Source of the DNA: Arachis hypogaea
Taxonomy: Eukaryota; Streptophyta; Magnoliopsida; Fabales; Fabaceae
Direction: 5' to 3'
Assembly (NCBI RefSeq): GCF_003086295.3
Contig: NC_092042.1
Coordinates: 38,177,419 to 38,241,418 of the forward strand
Length of the DNA: 64,000 nt
Of this stretch, positions 20,994 to 31,500 are shown in pieces. Numbering within the stretch: the first letter of the stretch is position 1; the number at the start of each line of letters is the position of its first letter. Position numbers and translations under genes: made by a program. The notes beneath the pieces are model-generated. The model ran no database searches and was not told where the DNA came from. It saw only the letters and a program-made list of their open reading frames with translations.

Positions 20994-22622
20994 ATGGCTT
21001 CCTCAAGCTCAAAAAGAAGGCCAGGAAAAGAACCTATGGTAACCGAACCTCCACAATTTGATGCAAGAAAGTTTAGATCCCAATTCCATGAAGGGAGATA
21101 TCATAGGTTCATGGTGGCAAAGAATGTAATCTATGAAAAAGGCCTTGATTTGAAGGAAGGAGAATACCCCATTATGAGGCAGATTACTAGAGAAAGAAGG
21201 TGGGAACTCTTGTGTGCTCCTCTGACTGACATCAGTGCAGTAATGATTAGGGAATTCTATGCAAATGCTGCCAAAGAAAACAAAAATAGTGCTCCTTACA
21301 CAAGCTATGTCAGAGGGGTTGAAGTGAGTTTTAGCCCAGCTGCCATCACAAGAGCTCTCAAGTTGAGAACCATAACCTATCCAGAGCTTAGTTATGAGGA
21401 TAGATTGCAACGGGAGAATAATCCTGATGAGATCCTGCAAGGGATATGCATGGAAAATACAGATTGGGAAAGAGATTCAAAGGGGGTCCCAAGTCACATA
21501 AGGAGGATAAATCTTACTCCTGTGGCTAAAGGATGGTTTGAAATAGTGAGGAGATCTATCCTTCCTACTGGAAATGCCTCTTGGGTCACAATCAAACGAG
21601 CACTATTGACACACTGCATCTTGCATGGAGGAGAGATCAATGTTGCACAACTCATAGCCAACAGCATTCAAGAAATGGCCGATAGCACAAGCAAGTCAAA
21701 AGGTCTTGGACATCCAAGCACTATCCTACGGCTATGTAACAGAGCTAATGTAATCTTTGAAGATGAGGACACAACAAAGGTGAAAGTAGGAAAAGGAATC
21801 ACCAAGAAGAGCATGGAAGGGATTAATGAAGAAGAAGATCAAGAAGGGGTAGTAGCTCCTAGACAAAGGAGAGCACAAAGAGAGGAAGGACGAAATCAAG
21901 CTTATGATGCCATTGATATGAGCCAATTGCAAAGATCAATTAATGAATTATCTCAGCAGCTCATGCAGGCTCAACAAGGTCAAAACCAACTTATGCAGGC
22001 CGAACAAAGCCAAAATCAAGAGGGCCGAGAGAAATATCTAGAGCCCCATCCTGAATTCATGGAGCAATTCTTGAAAGAAAAAAAAGAACGAGAAGCTTGG
22101 CAGCATCAAATGGAGGAGAAACAAGAGAGATGGCAACAACAAATGATGACTCAGCAGCAAGAATTTCAAGCACAGATCCTTGAAGGACAAAAAGAGCAAT
22201 ACAAAGAATTCAAGGAATCATATGATAAGCTGTATTTTAGTCAAGCTAAAGCAGAGGAGTATAGTCACAACCTGTATCAATGGAAGAATGTTCATCATAC
22301 CTTGGGAGAAGTTAGAAACGTACAAAGAATGGAGTATGATGAAAACATGCAAGCAAGGTTGGAGTACTTGACCCACAATTTGCCAACACTCAATCCTGAG
22401 ATCAAGCCATTTGAGCAATGCCCTGAATTCTTAGCCAAGCAACAAGCAAAGTCTCGTCAATACACTGAGTCAACCTTTAACACATTGGAAACTTTTGGGC
22501 TCAAAGGACTCATAGATTCTGTTTGGGCTAGAAGATGTCCTAGTGAAGAGATCCGAGACTACTCCAAGACAGGGAAAAGAAAGAAGAAGAAGGGAGAATC
22601 AAGCAGCAGCCATGACCATTAG
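20994..22622 (+). CDS. R5 ORF2: plant transposon protein-type gene (542 aa), intact
   Basis: ATG 20994 (MASSSSKRRPGKEP). The core, about residues 25-260, matches R4/R6/R7 ORF2: DLKEGEYPIMRQITRERRWE, IREFYANA, KGWFEIVRRSILPTGNASWVTIKRALLTHCILHGGEINVAQLI. A Gln-rich region predicted to form a long coiled coil (about 310-440) is much longer than in R7. The end is basic (KTGKRKKKKGESSSSHDH), compatible with nuclear targeting. The family is called 'putative plant transposon protein'; no catalytic motif is visible and the function is unknown. It is open and full length in a young element, which argues that it is still under use. Confidence 0.85.
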   Translation: MASSSSKRRPGKEPMVTEPPQFDARKFRSQFHEGRYHRFMVAKNVIYEKGLDLKEGEYPIMRQITRERRWELLCAPLTDISAVMIREFYANAAKENKNSAPYTSYVRGVEVSFSPAAITRALKLRTITYPELSYEDRLQRENNPDEILQGICMENTDWERDSKGVPSHIRRINLTPVAKGWFEIVRRSILPTGNASWVTIKRALLTHCILHGGEINVAQLIANSIQEMADSTSKSKGLGHPSTILRLCNRANVIFEDEDTTKVKVGKGITKKSMEGINEEEDQEGVVAPRQRRAQREEGRNQAYDAIDMSQLQRSINELSQQLMQAQQGQNQLMQAEQSQNQEGREKYLEPHPEFMEQFLKEKKEREAWQHQMEEKQERWQQQMMTQQQEFQAQILEGQKEQYKEFKESYDKLYFSQAKAEEYSHNLYQWKNVHHTLGEVRNVQRMEYDENMQARLEYLTHNLPTLNPEIKPFEQCPEFLAKQQAKSRQYTESTFNTLETFGLKGLIDSVWARRCPSEEIRDYSKTGKRKKKKGESSSSHDH

Positions 22623-23654
22623 AAGGTGGCAAAGTTCTTTCATACTTCCTCTTTCATGTCTCTAATAAGGAGATGCATGTCTGAAACATGATATGCCTCC
22701 ATCATCTATTTCTTTTACTTTATGCATTTTCTGTTCTTTGCTTTTCATTTTAGTTAGTTAATAATTAGCTTGAAAAATGATAAGTATGCATAATGCTTGT
22801 ATCCATCACTTAGCTTTAAATATTGCTTTGTCTCCCATATGCTTAAATAAAAGAGTTTGGTTTGAATTGAAAAGTAAAATATCCAATGTTGCATAAGTAT
22901 GAATGGAAGTTGGTGGTGGCATATGTGTTTGATTAAATGCATAACTCATGAAATAAGTGTTGCATAATATCATTTTCATCTAATTGTGAGTTAGCTTGCT
23001 GTTATAAAAACTCCTATCAAGAATGAAACAACCCTTGGTAACAAAAACAGAAAGAAAAAGGGAAGAAAAAGCCAAAATGGCAAGAAAAACAAAGAATAAA
23101 GGTTGGACACCAATGGTTTGAACCTTAGGACAAATGCCTGTGGTGCTCTTGTACTGAGATCTGCTTGGATGAGTAAATTCTAAGGGGTATTTTGAAACCC
23201 GGTCACTTAGATCAACTGATTTGGGATGGCCAATTGAAAATCCACAATAAAGAGCAACTTAGATACAAAGCACTTAGTGATCCAAAGAGATGCTGGGCAT
23301 CAATGATCCTAGGAAGAATTAATGAGCTAAGTGTCTGTGGTGGAAAGATGTTGAGCAAAAGAAAAGAAAATAAAGCCAAAGGCTATGCTGCAGCATTTGA
23401 CACCCAACCTATAAGAAAGTAATAAGCTTGTTAAAGCATTATAAGCCAAGAAGAGTTACCAAGGGAGTAATCAAAAGAAGAGTCTTATAACAGCAAGTTT
23501 AGCAAACCTTTGATGCAAAATGAGTATTATGCAGCAGCAACAATAAATGAGTTGTCATTGTCTGCATAAATGCCCCATAGATCAAGTTCTGCTATCTGCA
23601 TAATAAGGATATGCATTCTTTTCTTATTCATTTCATTTACTCTTAGTTTTGATG
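22623..23654 (+). other. R5 3' non-coding region
   Basis: Sequence between ORF2 and the hairpin module. It contains the segment GCCTGTGGTGCTCTTGTACTG...GTGTCTGTGGTGG, which is distantly like the 3' segment of R7 (GTGTCTGTGGCATG). Short frames only, no gene supported. Confidence 0.6.
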
Positions 23655-23691
23655 CTTGCTTGGGGACAAGCAAGGTTTAAGTTTGGTGTTG
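23655..23691 (+). other. R5 hairpin module beside the 3' LTR
   Basis: CTTGCTTG-GGGA-CAAGCAAG (8-bp stem, 23655-23674), then TTTAAGTTTGGTGTTG directly against the LTR at 23692. It occupies the polypurine-tract position. Confidence 0.75.
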
Positions 23692-25816
23692 TGATGACAA
23701 GTCATCATATACCCATTTTTCAAGCTAATTTCACTTGTTTTGTTAGCATTTATGCACTTTCTTGCATCCTAAGTAAGTGATTTGGAGTGAAAATGCATAA
23801 CTTCTTTAAATCAAGCAACCACCATGAATTTAATGTTAATCATTGAGGTTTGAGCTAATTTTAATTGCATTTTAATTGATTTATAAGCCTCTTGAATTTA
23901 GTGATACTTTGAGTGGTTGTTTGGTTTATTATAGGTGAAGAAAAGAAAAGAAAATGAAAAGCGTGGCCTAAGAAACGTGACACAAGAAAAGGAAAGCGTG
24001 GCAAAAAAAGGAGAGAAGCGTGCCGCAACTAATGAGGGAGGCAACCTTGCCCTCCACAAGGGCAGACTGCCCTCTAGGAGAGCAACATTAGGTGACCAAG
24101 CAAGCATAGGCAACCCTGCCCTGCCCACTCCAAGGGCAGAGCACAAAATGGTGCCTTGGAGCCAAGAGAAGCAAACTCTGCCCTGCCCTTGTGGAGAGCA
24201 GAATCGGGCATCTCAAGGAAAGAAATCAAGAAAAAAGGTCACCCATGCATGCCACAAGGTTCGAACAAAGAACCATGAGGAAGCCAAGCCTTGAGACCCA
24301 CTACCGTGCCAAGAAGCCAAAAAAATAAAATAGCGTGTTTGCACTCTCCCAGGTTCGAACCCGAGACGTGAAGGAAGGACCCTGCCCTGCCCTTGGCGCG
24401 GGCAGGGCAGCAATTGAACTAGGTGCACCAATTTTGAAAGCTGGCGCACCAACTTTGCTTCCTGGCGCACCAACTTCCTCGTCCTGGCAGCATCTGGCGC
24501 GCGCGTTCCTTCCCTGGCGCACCAACCCGTTCCTGCCCTGCCCTTGGCGCGGGCAGGGCAGCGTTCAGCATCAATCGTACACACAACGCCCCCTGGCAGC
24601 ACCATCCGCACGCACATCTCGTCCCTGGCGCACCAAGCTTTCCCGCCCTGCCCTTGGCGCGGGCAGGGCAGCCTCTGGCGCACCAAACTCATGCCAGACT
24701 CGCACCACACGCACCATGGCCGCACCAATTGCTAGCACCAAGCATCAATTTTCTGCCCTGCCCTCCACAAGGGCAGGGCAGCCTCCTGGGAGTGATTTTT
24801 TGGGCCAAAATTCAAATTAAAAATTAATTTGAATCCATTTCTTCACCAAATCAAAAGCCCATCCAAATCCCAAAATCCAAGAATAGAAAGTGTATAAATA
24901 GGACTTAGTTTGATGCAATTAGGACCTTTTTTTTAGCTACCTTTACTTTGAGCTTTGAATTCTCACTTTTAATTTGGAGCTTTTGAATTTCATTTCCTTT
25001 GAAGCTCTCTTGAGAGATTTGTCCGGGCATCAAGAGGATCAAGGGAGAATTGATTGATCTCCTTCCTCATTTCCCTTGGGCAATTCTATTCTTCTGTTTT
25101 CTGAGTATTGGGTGTGTGAAATTGGGGAAATTCTGTCCCAATTCCCATTCAAACTCTTTGCACTTTGTTTTCTGCATAATTGAATCCCAATTCTATTCTT
25201 CTATTGCTTCATCTTTAAGTTTTCTGTTAACTGCTTAGTTAACTCAGATCTAGGAAGGAAATTGGGTTTTAGGCTCTGCTACCTAAACCCTTGGGATCCT
25301 GAGATCACAATTTTACTTTTGGTTCTTCTGTGAACCTCTGCAACATTTTATTTCATTTCTGTTTGAATGCTTATTGATTCTAATTCAATTTCTGATCTAT
25401 CAATTGCTGCAATTTACTTCTTCTCTGTTTAGATATAGCAATCCCATTCCTCAAATCCCTTTTTCTTTCTAGCAATTTATCTTTCTTGCCATTTAAGTTA
25501 CTGCAATTTAAGTTTCTTGCACTTTAAGTTTCAGTCATTTACTTTCTTGCTCTTTAAGATTCTGCACTTCTATAATTCTGTTCTTCAATTTACTGCACTT
25601 TTCCCTTCCCCCTTTACAATTACAGTCATTTAATTCTTGTTAAACATAAACCACTCAACCAAAACTTGATTCGCTTGACTAAATCACCCACTAAACTAAA
25701 ATTGCTCAATCCTTCAATCCCTGTGGGATCGACCTCACTCATGTGAGTTATTATTACTTGATGCGACCCGGTACACTTGCCGGTGTGTTTTGTGTTGGAT
25801 CGTTTTCCACACATCA
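23692..25816 (+). repeat. R5 3' LTR (2125 bp)
   Basis: About 99.4 % identical to 14675-16798. The fourth GC hairpin has loop CCACA here against CCAC in the 5' copy, which explains the 1-bp length difference. Confidence 0.96.
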
Positions 25817-26360
25817 CCACTGATGCTCAAAGCCTTGGATCCTTTTTACCCTTGCCTTTTGGTTTTAAGGGCTATTGGCTTTTTCTACTGCTCTTTCTCT
25901 CTCTTTTTTTTTGAATGGACTGCTTTTTCTTGCTTCAAGAATCAATTTCATGATTTTTCAGATCATCAATAATATTTTTCGTGTTCCTCATTCTTTCAGG
26001 AGCCAATATTCATCAAATTCAAAGTACAAGTCATGCACTGTTTAAGCATTCATTCAGAGAACAAAAAGTATTGCCACCACACATAATTAATTATAATTTT
26101 TATTATTAAGAACTCGAAAAATATAGATTACTTCTTTATTCCAAAAAAAAAATTCTAATACTTTATCCATACCTGATGATGATGAGAAAAATAAATTATA
26201 GCTTAATTGAAAATAAAATCAAAATAGATATACTAATTACTACTACTGCTATCACTATATATCTCCTAAGGTAAATTTCCATAATAACACTATCACAGAG
26301 TTAAAGTAAAAAAAAATTTTGGAACTCAGCAACCTGTTGTTTTGAGAAGTAGATGTTCCT
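25817..26360 (-). other. R4 3' non-coding region, right piece
   Basis: Begins with the second CCACT copy (25817-25821), matching the break at 14674. AT-rich, runs up to the ORF2 stop. No gene seen. Confidence 0.65.
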
Positions 26361-27455
26361 CTAATCTGTGGGGTGCTGTTCAAGGATTAATTTTTGGCGC
26401 TTCAGCTCCCTTAGATTACGCCCTTGCTCTTCTTGTTCCTTAAGTAGTTTACAAAGCATGCTACTTTGATTGTTCTGTTCTTCCTTCAATTGATCCATAG
26501 CTTCTTGCAATTTGGAAATAGAAGCCTCAAGATGTTCCCAATATTCGAATTGAGGCAGTTCTGGGAGGGCTTCTTGTGCTCTCCTCTTGGTTGAATCATC
26601 TTGTTGCTGTTGTCTGACGATTGATATTCCAGTGATTGGCTTCTCAACTGGGATATATTCTGTTATTCCCATCTTTACTCCAGCATCTTTGCAGAGCATA
26701 GAAATTAAGCTTGGATAGGCCAATCTGGCGTCCTTAGAATTCCTGTTTGCTATTTTGTATAGCTCACATGAGATCAGTTGATGGACTTCTACTTCTTTTC
26801 CCAACATGATGCAGTGAATCATTACTGCTCTTTTAATAGTGACTTCAGAACGGTTGCTGGTGGGTAATATGGAACGCCCTATGAAATCTAGCCAACCTCT
26901 GGCTACTGGTTTTAGATCTTCCCTTTTGAGTTGAACTGGGATGCCAGTCGTGCTGGTGGTCCACTTGGCTCCAGGGATGCATATATCCTCCAGAATCTTG
27001 TCCAGCCCTTTATTTACCCTCATCATTCTCCTATTAAAGGAGTCTGGGTCATCTTTCAGTTGGGGAAGCTTAAATATCTCCCTGATCTTGTCAGGATTGG
27101 TATGAACGATCTTTCCTCTGACTAAGGTCCGATGGTCAAAGAGAGCAGCTCCAATTATTCTTTGCCTGTCTGTCTGCCATAGATTAGCATAGAACTCCTG
27201 AACCATGTTCCTTCCCACTTTCGTTTCAGGATTGGCCAGAATTTCCCAATTCCTGTTTCGAATTTGCTCTTGGATCTCTGGATATTCATCTTCTTTCAGA
27301 TCAAATCTGACTTCCGGGATCACTGATCTGTGACTCATTATCTTGTAGTAATGGTCTGAATGTTCTTTAGTTAAGAACTTCCCTTGATTCCAAAGTGGCT
27401 TTGGAGTGTTCTCTTTCTTGCCTCTTGAGTTGGGTTGTTTTCCTTTAGGAGCCAT
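26361..27455 (-). CDS. R4 ORF2: plant transposon protein-type gene in the env position, intact (364 aa)
   Basis: Start chosen at ATG 27455 (MAPKGKQPNSRGKKEN). A longer frame to 27524 would need a TTG start and would run through the hairpin module, so I reject it. The body matches the family annotated in plant genomes as 'putative plant transposon protein': LKEDEYPEIQEQIRNRNWE, VQEFYANLW, GWLDFIGRSILPTSNRSEVTIKRAVMIHCIMLGKEVEVHQLI. The C-terminus is a predicted coiled coil (LEASISKLQEAMDQLKEEQ). No transmembrane segment or signal peptide is seen, so although it sits where Athila elements carry an env-like gene, nothing supports an envelope role. The function is unknown. It is intact although gag-pol of the same element has several stops. 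Confidence 0.85.
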   Translation of the reverse strand: MAPKGKQPNSRGKKENTPKPLWNQGKFLTKEHSDHYYKIMSHRSVIPEVRFDLKEDEYPEIQEQIRNRNWEILANPETKVGRNMVQEFYANLWQTDRQRIIGAALFDHRTLVRGKIVHTNPDKIREIFKLPQLKDDPDSFNRRMMRVNKGLDKILEDICIPGAKWTTSTTGIPVQLKREDLKPVARGWLDFIGRSILPTSNRSEVTIKRAVMIHCIMLGKEVEVHQLISCELYKIANRNSKDARLAYPSLISMLCKDAGVKMGITEYIPVEKPITGISIVRQQQQDDSTKRRAQEALPELPQFEYWEHLEASISKLQEAMDQLKEEQNNQSSMLCKLLKEQEEQGRNLRELKRQKLILEQHPTD

Positions 27456-27492
27456 GATCTTTAGTGGGTATGTTTTTGTGATCACGGATAAA

Positions 27493-27529
27493 CACACCAA
27501 ACTTAGAGCTTTGCTTGTCCTCAAGCAAA
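27493..27529 (-). other. R4 hairpin module in the ORF2 leader
   Basis: Element sense TTTGCTTG-AGGA-CAAGCAAA (27510-27529), then CTCTAAGTTTGGTGTG. The distance from hairpin end to ATG 27455 is 54 nt. Confidence 0.75.
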
Positions 27530-27598
27530 AGAGGAGAAAGAAGAGGGATAGGAGGAGAGCAAGTGTCTGATGGTGATGAGGAGAGGGGCGCCGAATTC

Positions 27599-27606
27599 AA
27601 TATATA
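27599..27606 (-). promoter_or_regulatory. R4 internal TATA-like box for ORF2
   Basis: Element sense CTATATATTG. It lies 69 nt upstream of the hairpin and about 145 nt upstream of ATG 27455. R6 and R7 have TATA-like boxes at the same spacing. It suggests a separate ORF2 transcript; no transcription start is known. Confidence 0.55.
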
Positions 27607-28015
27607 GGGAGGGGGTGGGTAATTTTCGAAAATAGGAAAAGATAAGATATAAGATATGATTTGTAAAAGATAGATATGATAAGAAAAAGATATAGTTTAA
27701 AAAGAGAAAGATTTAACTAATAATTAAAAGATAGATCTGAATTTTTAATTTTGAAAAAGATTTTAAAAAGATAATTGAGTTTTGAAAACAAACTTAAAAG
27801 AGTTGGATTGGATTGGAAGACAATTTGTCTTTATGGATTAAGATATATTTAAAATTTTTGAAACATGGATTTTTAGAAATCAGGGTTTTTAGAAAACTAA
27901 TTTGATATGAGGGATGACAATTTGAAGCATGTTTATGTAAGAAATCATGAATTGAAACATAAAAAATTAGAAAAAATATAAAGAAAAATGAATTTTTTAC
28001 CTCCTCCCACCATCC

Positions 28016-28346
28016 TGGCGTTAAACGCCCAAACGACGCATGTTTTGGGCGTTTAACACCCAATTGTTGCTTCTCCTGGGCGTTCAACGCCCATCTGATG
28101 CTTCTTTCTGGCGTTGAACGCCAGGAAGTCCTTTGTCACTGGGCGTTTTTCTGAACGCCCAGGATGCTGTCAATCTGGCGTTAAACGCCCAGAAGGTGCT
28201 TCTTTCTGGCGTTCAACGCCCAGAAGATGCTCCTTTCTGGCGTTTAACGCCCAGATGGCTACCCTTACTGGCGTTGAACGCCCAGTGGGTGCTTCTTTTG
28301 GGCATTCAACGCCCAAAATGTTTCTTACTGGCTTTTTCACGCCAGT
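28016..28346. repeat. R4 array of GGCGTTTAACGCC palindromes
   Basis: About ten palindromes (TGGCGTTTAACGCCCA, GGCGTTCAACGCC, GGCGTTGAACGCC) spaced about 30-40 bp between the post-pol hairpin and the ORF2 TATA box. Spacers are short and share words such as GATGCTTCTTT. Confidence 0.9.
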
Positions 28347-28480
28347 GAGCTTCTAAATTTCCCTGTAACTCTGTGAATTCAATCAATTGCTATTTCACCT
28401 TTTGAAGATACTCTGGCATCTACCTGTAAAACTTGATTAATTTAGAAAAAAAGACAAATAAAATTAAATTTTGTGATTTG

Positions 28481-28498
28481 GCTGGGTTGCCTCCCAGC
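28481..28498 (-). other. R4 post-pol hairpin
   Basis: Element sense GCTGGG-AGGCAA-CCCAGC, 6-bp stem, loop AGGCAA, preceded by AAAGAAGCGCTT, about 40 nt after the gag-pol stop at 28542-28540. Confidence 0.75.
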
Positions 28499-28539
28499 AA
28501 GCGCTTCTTTAATGTCATTAGCTGGACTGTTACTGAGCT

Positions 28540-31500
28540 TTAATTAAGTCTCAGTTTTGAGCATTCTTGCTCAAAATTACCTTCAAGATAATGCTTAACT
28601 CTTTGTCCATTAACAATGAACTTTTTGTTAGATTCATTATCCTGAAGCTCTACGTATCCATATGGTGATACATTTGTAATCACATATGGGCCTCTCCACC
28701 GGGATTTTAATTTCCCAGGGAATAATTTGAGCCTAGAATTAAATAGCAGAACTTTCTGCCCTGGCTCAAAGACTCTGGGTGATAATTTCTTATCATGCCA
28801 TCTTTTTGCTTTCTCCTTGTAAATTTTTGCATTCTCGAAAGCATTGAGTCTAAATTCCTCTAGCTCATTTAACTGGAGTAATTGTTTTTATCCAGCTAAC
28901 TTGGCATCAAGGTTTAGGAATCTGGTTGCCCAGTAGGCCTTGTGTTCCAGTTCCACTGGGAAGTGACATGCCTTTCCATACACAAGCTGGTATGGAGAGG
29001 TCCCTATAGGGGTCTTGAATGCTGTTCTGTATGCCCACAGAGCATCATCCAAGCTTCTTGCCCAATCCTTTCTACGGTTAATTACAGTCCGTTCCAGGAT
29101 TCTTTTGAGTTCTCTATTTGAGACTTCAGCTTGCTCATTAGTTTGTGGGTGATATGGAGTAGCTATCCTGTGGCTAACTCCATAACGTACTAGAGCAGAG
29201 TAGAGCTGTTTATTGCAGAAATGAGTGCCCCCATCACTGATTAATACTCTAGGGATACCAAATCTGCTGAAGATGTGTTTCTAGAGGAATTTTAACACTG
29301 TTTTAGTGTCATTAGTGGGTGTTGCAATAGCCTCCACCCATTTGGATACATAATCCACTGCCACCAGAATATAAGTGTTTGAGTATGATGGTGGGAAAGG
29401 TCCCATGAAGTCAATGCCCCATACATCAAACAACTCAATCTCCAATATCCCTTGTTGAGGCATGGCATAACTGTGAGGTAGGTTGCCTGATCTTTGGCAA
29501 CTGTCACAATTAAGCACAAATGCTCGGGAATCTTTATAGAGAGTAGGCCAGTAGAAGCCACTTTGGAGGACTCTTGTGGCTGTTCGCTCACTTCCAAAAT
29601 GTCCTCCATACTGTGATCCATGGCAGTGCCATAAAATCTTTTGCGCTTCTTCCTTAGGCACACATCTACGGATTACTCCGTCTGCACATCTCTTGAAGAG
29701 ATATGGTTCATCCCAAAGATAGTACTTTGCATCTGTGATTAATTTCTTTGATTGCACCCTACTGTACTCTTTGGGTATGAATCTCACTGCCTTGTAGTTT
29801 GCAATGTCTGCAAACCATGGCACTTCCTGGATGGCAAAGAGTTGCTCATCCGGAAAAGTTTCAGAGATCTCAGTGAGAGGGAGGGACGCCCCTTCTACTG
29901 GTTCTATTCAGGACAGGTGATCTGCTACTTGATTTTCTGTCCCTTTTCTGTCTCTTATTTCTATATCAAACTCTTGCAGAAGCAACACCCATCTGATGAG
30001 TCTGGGTTTTGAATCCTGCTTTGTGAGTAGATATTTAAGAGCAGCATGATCAGTGTACACAATCACTTTTGATCCTACTAAATAGGATCTGAATTTGTCA
30101 ATGGAGTAAACCACTGCAAGTAGCTCTTTTTCTGTGGTTGTGTAATTCTTCTGTGCATCATTTAGAACACGGCTAGCATAGTAAATGACGTGCAGAAGCT
30201 TGTCATGCCTTTGTCCCAACACTGCACCAATGGCATGGTCACTGGCATCACACATCAATTCAAATGGTAATGTCCAGTCTGGTGCAGAGATGATTGGTGC
30301 TGTAACCAATTTAGCTTTCAGAGTCTCAAAAGCCTGCAGACACTCTTTATCAAAGATAAATGGCGTGTCAGCAGCTAGCAGGTTGCTCAGTGGTTTGGCG
30401 ATTTTTGAAAAATCCTTTATAAACCTCCTATAGAATCCTGCATGCCCCAGAAAGCTTCTGATTGCCTTAACATTGGCAGGTGGTGGTAATTTTTCAATTA
30501 CCTCTACTTTAGCTTGGTCCACCTCTATTCCTTTGTTCGAGATTTTGTGCCCAAGGACAATTCCTTCAGTTACCATAAAGTGACATTTCTCCCAGTTTAA
30601 AACCAGGTTAGTCTCTTGGCATCTCTTTAGAACAAGTGCTAGATGGTCAAGACAGGAGCTGAATGAGTCTCCAAATACTGAAAAGTCATCCATGAAGATT
30701 TCCAGGAATTTTTCCACCATATCAGAGAAATTTGAGAGCATGCACCTCTGAAAGGTTGCAGGTGCATTGCACAGGCCAAATGGCATCCTTCTGTATGCAA
30801 ATACTCCAGATGGGCATGTGAATGCCGTTTTCTCTTGATCCTGGGGATCTACTGCAATTTGATTATAACCTGAATATCCATCCAGGAAGCAGTAGTATTC
30901 ATGACCTGCTAGTCTTTCTAGCATTTGGTCTATGAATGGTAAAGGAAAATGATCCTTTCTGGTGGCTGTATTGAGCCTTCTATAATCAATACACATACGC
31001 CACCCTGTAACTGTTCTTGTAGGAACCAGTTCATTTTTTTCATTATGAACCACTGTCATGCCTCCCTTCTTAGGGATGACTTGGACAGGGCTTACCCAGG
31101 GGCTGTCAGAAATAGGATAAATAATCCCAGCCTCTAGTAATTTAGTGACCTCCTTCTGCACAACTTCCTTCATGGCTGGGTTCAGCCGCCTTTGTGGTTG
31201 AACCACTGGCTTGGCGTCACCTTCCAATAGAATCTTGTGCATGCATCTGGCTTGGCTAATGCCCTTGAGATCACTGATGGACCACCCAAGAGCTGTCTTG
31301 TGTGTCCTTAGCACTTGAATTAGTGCTTCCTCTTCCTGTGGCTCTAAAGTAGAGCTTATGATTACAGGAAAGGTATCACCTTCTCCCAGGAATGCATATT
31401 TTAGGGATGGTGGTAATGGTTTGAGCTCGGGTTTAGGATGTTTCTCCTCTTCCTGAGGGATTTTCAGAGGTTCTACTATTCTCTCTGATTCCTCCAGGTC

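Larger units (their letters stand above)
14675..25816 (+). mobile_element. R5: young non-autonomous gag-protease LTR retrotransposon
   Basis: LTRs 14675-16798 (2124 bp) and 23692-25816 (2125 bp) differ at about 12 sites (0.6 %). Target duplication CCACT is at 14670-14674 and 25817-25821. The internal region has a tRNA-Asp primer site, gag, protease, a post-gag hairpin, an ORF2 with its own TATA box, and the hairpin module before the 3' LTR. There is no RT, RNase H or integrase core. It is the youngest insertion of the left nest, so it was mobilised recently by enzymes from elsewhere. Confidence 0.96.

Noticed and set aside
26361..27455. ORF2 as a DNA-transposon transposase
   Set aside because: The family name contains 'transposon protein', but no DDE or other catalytic motif is visible and the gene is clearly inside an LTR element between pol and the 3' LTR.
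26361..27455. ORF2 as an envelope protein
   Set aside because: It sits in the env position, but there is no signal peptide, transmembrane segment or cysteine pattern in R4, R5, R6 or R7.
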